From: Synechococcus sp. CS-1332
GTDB taxonomy: Bacteria > Cyanobacteriota > Cyanobacteriia > PCC-6307 > Cyanobiaceae
Assembly (NCBI RefSeq): GCF_025127995.1
Contig: NZ_JAHLYP010000038.1
Location: forward strand, 1 to 64,000
Direction of reading: 5' to 3'
DNA: 64,000 nucleotides
A model generated the notes under the pieces. It did no database searches. It was given only the letters and a program-made list of their open reading frames with translations, and was not told the DNA's origin. Every line of letters starts with the position of its first letter. Within the stretch, counting starts at the first letter, position 1. Below, one piece after another: positions 60,998 through 64,000 of this stretch. The position numbers and the translations under genes are program-made.

Positions 60998-61843
60998 GTG
61001 AGCAGCGAACCCCCGATCAAGCCCCATGCAGACCGTGAGACGCTGCCCCGGAAAGGCATGCCCGGCGCCCGAGCCAAAGCGGGATCGTTGCGCCTGCCGG
61101 CCTGGATGCGCTCGCCATCGCTGCACGAATGGGTCAGGACCCTGGGCATCATCATCGCCGCTTCCTGGGGGATCTACACCTTTGTCTGGAAGGAGATCTA
61201 TGTGCCGTCCCAGGCGCCCGCCAGCATCAGCCTGGAGATCAGTCTGACGCCGATCGCCGGTGACGGAACGAGCGATTCATCGCCAGCATCGCTGCAGCGG
61301 GAGCTGAAGGTCAGCGCCACCAACGCCAGCAATCGCAGGCTTTACCTGCTCAGCAGCTTCTGGGAGCTGTTCCCGATTCGCCGCCAGGTGCTGAATCGAA
61401 CCAGCTTTCCTGAACGGGCCAAAGGCCCGTTTGATGCCTTGCACGTGGAGCGGGGTGCTGAGCTGCAGCCCTACCCAACGGAAGCGGCCGGCAAGTTGTT
61501 CGTCGACGACCACATCAATCCCGGCGAAACGATTCACCGTTCGGTGATTGTCTCCCTGCCTCCAGGAGCCTATGCCGCCCAGGTGGACGTGCTGGTTCCC
61601 GTGCTGACGCGGGAGCCACCCAGGGGCAACGGACTGCTGGGTGGAAGGGTGCTGGAATGGGGGTATGACAAAAATGACGTTGTCATTCCACTGCTGTGCT
61701 TGGAAGGCGACCCATCCAACTGCCTGCGCTTGGATGATCCCGAAAAGCAGGATCGTCTGATGGATCGAAAGCTGAAGGCTTTTGATTCCAACTACTTTCT
61801 CAATGAGCAGAGTGTGCAGGTGGGGCTGTCCGGAGGTTCGTAG
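60998..61843 (+). CDS. Single-pass membrane protein of unknown function
   Basis: A 281-residue protein with a basic N-terminal tail (~45 residues), one membrane helix (LGIIIAASWGIYTFVWKEIY, residues ~49-68) and a ~210-residue C-terminal domain presumably outside the cytoplasm. Beta-strand-like segments include ISLEISLTPIAGD, KVSATNASNRRLYLLSSFWE and HRSVIVSLPPGAYAAQVDVL, a pattern suggesting an Ig- or C2-like sandwich. Two Cys (LLCLEGDPSNCLRL) may pair. No family is recognised. The GTG start is 17 bp after the pseudo-peptidase gene, so the two are likely cotranscribed, perhaps with the TPR-CHAT gene. Confidence 0.6.
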   Translation: MSSEPPIKPHADRETLPRKGMPGARAKAGSLRLPAWMRSPSLHEWVRTLGIIIAASWGIYTFVWKEIYVPSQAPASISLEISLTPIAGDGTSDSSPASLQRELKVSATNASNRRLYLLSSFWELFPIRRQVLNRTSFPERAKGPFDALHVERGAELQPYPTEAAGKLFVDDHINPGETIHRSVIVSLPPGAYAAQVDVLVPVLTREPPRGNGLLGGRVLEWGYDKNDVVIPLLCLEGDPSNCLRLDDPEKQDRLMDRKLKAFDSNYFLNEQSVQVGLSGGS

Positions 61844-61846
61844 ACG

Positions 61847-62242
61847 TCAGGGGAGGCGACGGGCGCCACCCATCTGCCCACGCTTGCCGTCTGGTCCCAG
61901 AATCCAGAAGCGAATCGCATCGCCACTCGCCTCAAACTCCTCCACGATCTTCAGCCCAACGATGCCTGGATCTGAGGGGAAGAGAATGCGCCAGGTCCGG
62001 CGGGAGCCCTCGCAGATTCCCTCCCAGGCGCCGGCGGCGGTGCCACCAGCTTCCGACACGATCCACACCAGGTGATGGCGACCGTCCGCCAGCTTCGTGA
62101 CGACGGCCCGGCCGGGCTTGCTGGGGGCCACGTAGTCCCAGGTGCCGAGCGCCGCCTCACAGGGTGGTGTCGCCGGGGCTGCCCAGGAGGGCGTTGAGCC
62201 CAGCGTCAGAACCATTGCCGCAGTGAGCAGTCGGCGTCGCAT
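61847..62242 (-). CDS. Small exported hypothetical protein
   Basis: A 131-residue protein with a signal peptide (MRRRLLTAAMVLTLGSTPSW, cleavage after WAA). The mature part contains LGTWDYVAPSKPGRAVVTKL, RHHLVWIVSEAGGTA and RIRFWILGP-like strands, a lipocalin-like beta pattern. The function is unknown and the location is probably periplasmic. It ends 3 bp from the convergent membrane-protein stop. The ATG at 62242 fits the signal peptide; the frame is open to 62362. Confidence 0.55.
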   Translation of the reverse strand: MRRRLLTAAMVLTLGSTPSWAAPATPPCEAALGTWDYVAPSKPGRAVVTKLADGRHHLVWIVSEAGGTAAGAWEGICEGSRRTWRILFPSDPGIVGLKIVEEFEASGDAIRFWILGPDGKRGQMGGARRLP

Positions 62243-62367
62243 GGGCAGCTCCAGAGATGGCTGGCGTCCAGGGGGACTGTAGGGGCGGTCGTCCGTGCAG
62301 CGACCCGCCGCGGACAGCATCACCCCGCCCCCTCGGGCTAGAAGGAAGCAACGGCGGAGCACAAGGG

Positions 62368-63792
62368 GTGGAACTCGAGCGTCTTCAGAAGCTGTTCACG
62401 GCCCCGCTGTTGCCCCTGGGCCGCCAGAGCTTCTCCCTGCTCTGGATCGTGGAGGTGCTGCTGCTGCTGCTGGCCGTGAGCCTGGCGGCGCGGGGGTTGA
62501 AGCGGTTGCTGGCCGGACGGGTGCTGCGCTGGTTCTCCCTGCCGGAAGGGCGGCGCGAGGCGGTGGCCACCCTCCTCTCCATGGGGCTGGCAGCCCTGGG
62601 CTATGTGGTGGTGGCCCAAGGGATGGGGCTCGACATCGGCGCCCTCGCCGTGATTTTCGGGGCCCTGGGGGTGGGCATCGGCTTCGGGCTGCAGGAGCTC
62701 ACCCGCAACCTCACCAGTGGCCTCACCCTGCTGATGGAGGGGAAGCTGAAGGTGGGCGACCAGATCGAGTTCGGCGACACCAGCGGCTTCATCCGGGAGA
62801 TCTCGATCCGCTCCACCGTGATCCGCACCTTCCAGGGCGCCGAGATCGTGGTGCCCAATTCGGCCATCACCAATGCGCCGGTGAAGAACCTCAGCTACCT
62901 GAGCTCCGATGGCCGGGTGGATGTGGAGGTGACGGTGGCCCACGGCAGCGACCCTCTGGCCGTGACCGAGGTGCTGCTGGAAGCGGCCCTGGCCGAACCG
63001 ACGGTGCTGGCCGATCCGCCGCCGAAGGTGCTGCTGCATGGGCTCCAGGGCCAGGGGATGGCGTTTGAGCTCTGGGCCTGGACCTCGGCGATTCACGCCA
63101 GCCTCAGCCTGCGGAGTTCTCTGAACTACGCGATCGAGCAGGGGCTGCGCGAGCGCCGCATCGAACTGGCCGGGTCGCGCCAGCAGATCCAGCTGCTCTC
63201 TTCCCGGCGCGCCGCGGAAGAGGACGGAGCCGCCCCGGACTGGCGCCCCCTGCGGACGTCCCTGCCCGACCATCCCTGCTACAGCGGCATGGATGATCGG
63301 CGCCTGCGGGAACTGGTGGGCAGCGGCGCCCGCCGTCTGGTGCCCGCCGGGACGGTGCTGGTGCGGCAGGGTGATGAGGGACGCTCCTTCCATCTGGTGC
63401 TGAGCGGCGCGGTGGATGCGATCCACGAAACCGACCGGGTGAGCCGCAAGCTGTTCACCTTCACTGCCGGGGAATTCTTCGGCGAATTGCCGCTGCTGCT
63501 GCAGGTGCCCTACCCCACCACCATGGTGGCGGCCGAGGACACGACGCTGTTCGTGGTGCCCAGCGGCAGCTTCCGCGCCCTGCTGGCTTCACGGCCCGAG
63601 TTCGCCGACAACGTCGCCCGGGAGGTGGCCCGCCGCAGCGACGTGCTGCGCAGCTACGAAGACTGCCTGCGCCAGCGCGGCCTTCTCGACGATGCCGACA
63701 TGGGCCATCCCCTGCAGTGGTTCCGCGAGCGGCTGCGGCGGGTGCTGGCCGGACGCCCGGCGATGGCCTCGGTGGAAACGGAGGCCGGCTGA
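62368..63792 (+). CDS. MscS-family mechanosensitive channel with C-terminal cyclic-nucleotide-binding-like domain
   Basis: A 474-residue membrane protein. Three N-terminal helices lead to the pore and beta domain of MscS: GALGVGIGFGLQELTRNLTS, KLKVGDQIEFGDTSGFIREI and GAEIVVPNSAITNAPVKNL. Residues ~325-440 form a CNB/CAP-like domain (RLVPAGTVLVRQGDEGRSFH, LVLSGAVDAI, GEFFGELPLLLQVPYPTTMV). In the phosphate-binding cassette the Arg normally after the GE(L/I)ALL motif is missing (QVPYPTTM), so binding of cAMP is doubtful. This MscS plus CNB combination is known in cyanobacteria. The GTG at 62368 is the best start. Confidence 0.85.
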   Translation: MELERLQKLFTAPLLPLGRQSFSLLWIVEVLLLLLAVSLAARGLKRLLAGRVLRWFSLPEGRREAVATLLSMGLAALGYVVVAQGMGLDIGALAVIFGALGVGIGFGLQELTRNLTSGLTLLMEGKLKVGDQIEFGDTSGFIREISIRSTVIRTFQGAEIVVPNSAITNAPVKNLSYLSSDGRVDVEVTVAHGSDPLAVTEVLLEAALAEPTVLADPPPKVLLHGLQGQGMAFELWAWTSAIHASLSLRSSLNYAIEQGLRERRIELAGSRQQIQLLSSRRAAEEDGAAPDWRPLRTSLPDHPCYSGMDDRRLRELVGSGARRLVPAGTVLVRQGDEGRSFHLVLSGAVDAIHETDRVSRKLFTFTAGEFFGELPLLLQVPYPTTMVAAEDTTLFVVPSGSFRALLASRPEFADNVAREVARRSDVLRSYEDCLRQRGLLDDADMGHPLQWFRERLRRVLAGRPAMASVETEAG

Positions 63793-63808
63793 GCGGTCAG
63801 GCCGAACG

Positions 63809-64000
63809 CTACGCCAGGTGGACATCGGGCCTGCGGCGCACGTCGAGCCGGTCGGGATCGGGGAACCGGGCCGGGTCGCGATTGGCGGCCGCGAACATCA
63901 GGTACACCAGCTGGCCCTTGCGGATCGGCCGGCCGCCGATCGTCAGATCCTCCCCCGCTTCCCGGTACATGAGCTGCACGGTTCCGTCGTAGCGGAGGAA
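63809..64000 (-). pseudogene. Cytochrome P450 C-terminal part, truncated before the haem loop (5' end outside window)
   Basis: Read on the minus strand from the window edge: LRYDGTVQLMYREAGEDLTI, GGRPIRKGQLVYLMFAAANR and DPARFPDPDRLDVRRRPDVH, the standard bacterial P450 segment preceding the haem-binding loop. The frame then stops (LA-TAG, 63811-63809) exactly where FGxGxHxCxG should follow. The next bases in other frames give AFGLTAQPAS, not the haem motif. Without the Cys ligand the enzyme cannot bind haem normally, so the gene is probably a 3'-truncated pseudogene. The MscS gene ends 16 bp away in convergent orientation. Confidence 0.75.

Overview
The window is a dense stretch of high-G+C chromosome from an oxygenic cyanobacterium, most likely a Cyanobium/Synechococcus-type picocyanobacterium. 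Supporting this are a full-length magnesium chelatase H subunit (chlH), a high-light-inducible protein, a thylakoid photosystem I accumulation factor, the adjacent DUF3038/DUF4335 pair, DUF2949, DUF3685 and DUF3727 proteins, the PIN-PhoH ATPase and an F420-ligase-like protein. All of these are typical cyanobacterial families. Genes are tightly packed, with many 1-4 bp stop/start overlaps. I see no tRNA, rRNA, CRISPR array or intact insertion sequence.

Layout. 1-9 kb: end of a DUF4912 gene, a phosphotransferase-kinase fusion, a TspO protein, small membrane proteins, DUF4335/DUF3038, apt, a UbiH-like FAD monooxygenase, hli and dapB. 9-14 kb: chlH and a CsbD stress protein. 14-18 kb: pstS with a candidate Pho box, then a ferritin-like gene, feoB and a convergent feoA. 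18-23 kb: a metallophosphatase, then a solute-binding protein divergent from a lipoprotein that fuses a solute-binding region to a VWA domain. 23-29 kb: PhoX-type phosphatase coupled to a phytase-like esterase, a NYN-LOTUS protein, a short MgtE-like transporter and a PhzF protein. 29-34.5 kb: a cellulose-synthase/HlyD module of visibly lower G+C, flanked by two diverged copies of one divergent gene pair; each flank keeps only one intact gene. 34.5-47 kb: a membrane Fe-S protein with a degenerate AAA domain, pdeM, a CBS protein, a CDP-alcohol phosphatidyltransferase, a VanW protein, a CSP41-like epimerase, hisA, a Fur-family regulator, DUF3685, the PSI factor, fumC and a pilin-like gene. 47-56 kb: PIN-PhoH, CofE-like, ruvX, DUF3727, YqeG and proB in a compact run, then a membrane protein and a PAP2 phosphatase. 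56-64 kb: an SDR gene broken by an in-frame stop, a large secreted TPR-CHAT protein followed by an apparently inactive YpfJ-like metallopeptidase homologue and a one-pass membrane protein, an MscS-CNBD channel, and a cytochrome P450 that ends before its haem-binding loop.

Themes. Phosphate scavenging recurs (pstS, PhoX, phytase-like esterase, PAP2 phosphatase). Iron handling is grouped in the feo locus. The main accessory or evolving regions are the cellulose-synthase insertion with its duplicated flanks, the SBP/VWA cluster, and the TPR-CHAT/pseudo-peptidase/membrane-protein trio, which is the best candidate here for an undescribed functional unit. Several genes look decayed or catalytically dead (SDR, P450, short GGCT copy, metallopeptidase homologue, ferritin-like protein). 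All assignments rest on reading the sequence and on motif recognition; no database search was possible.
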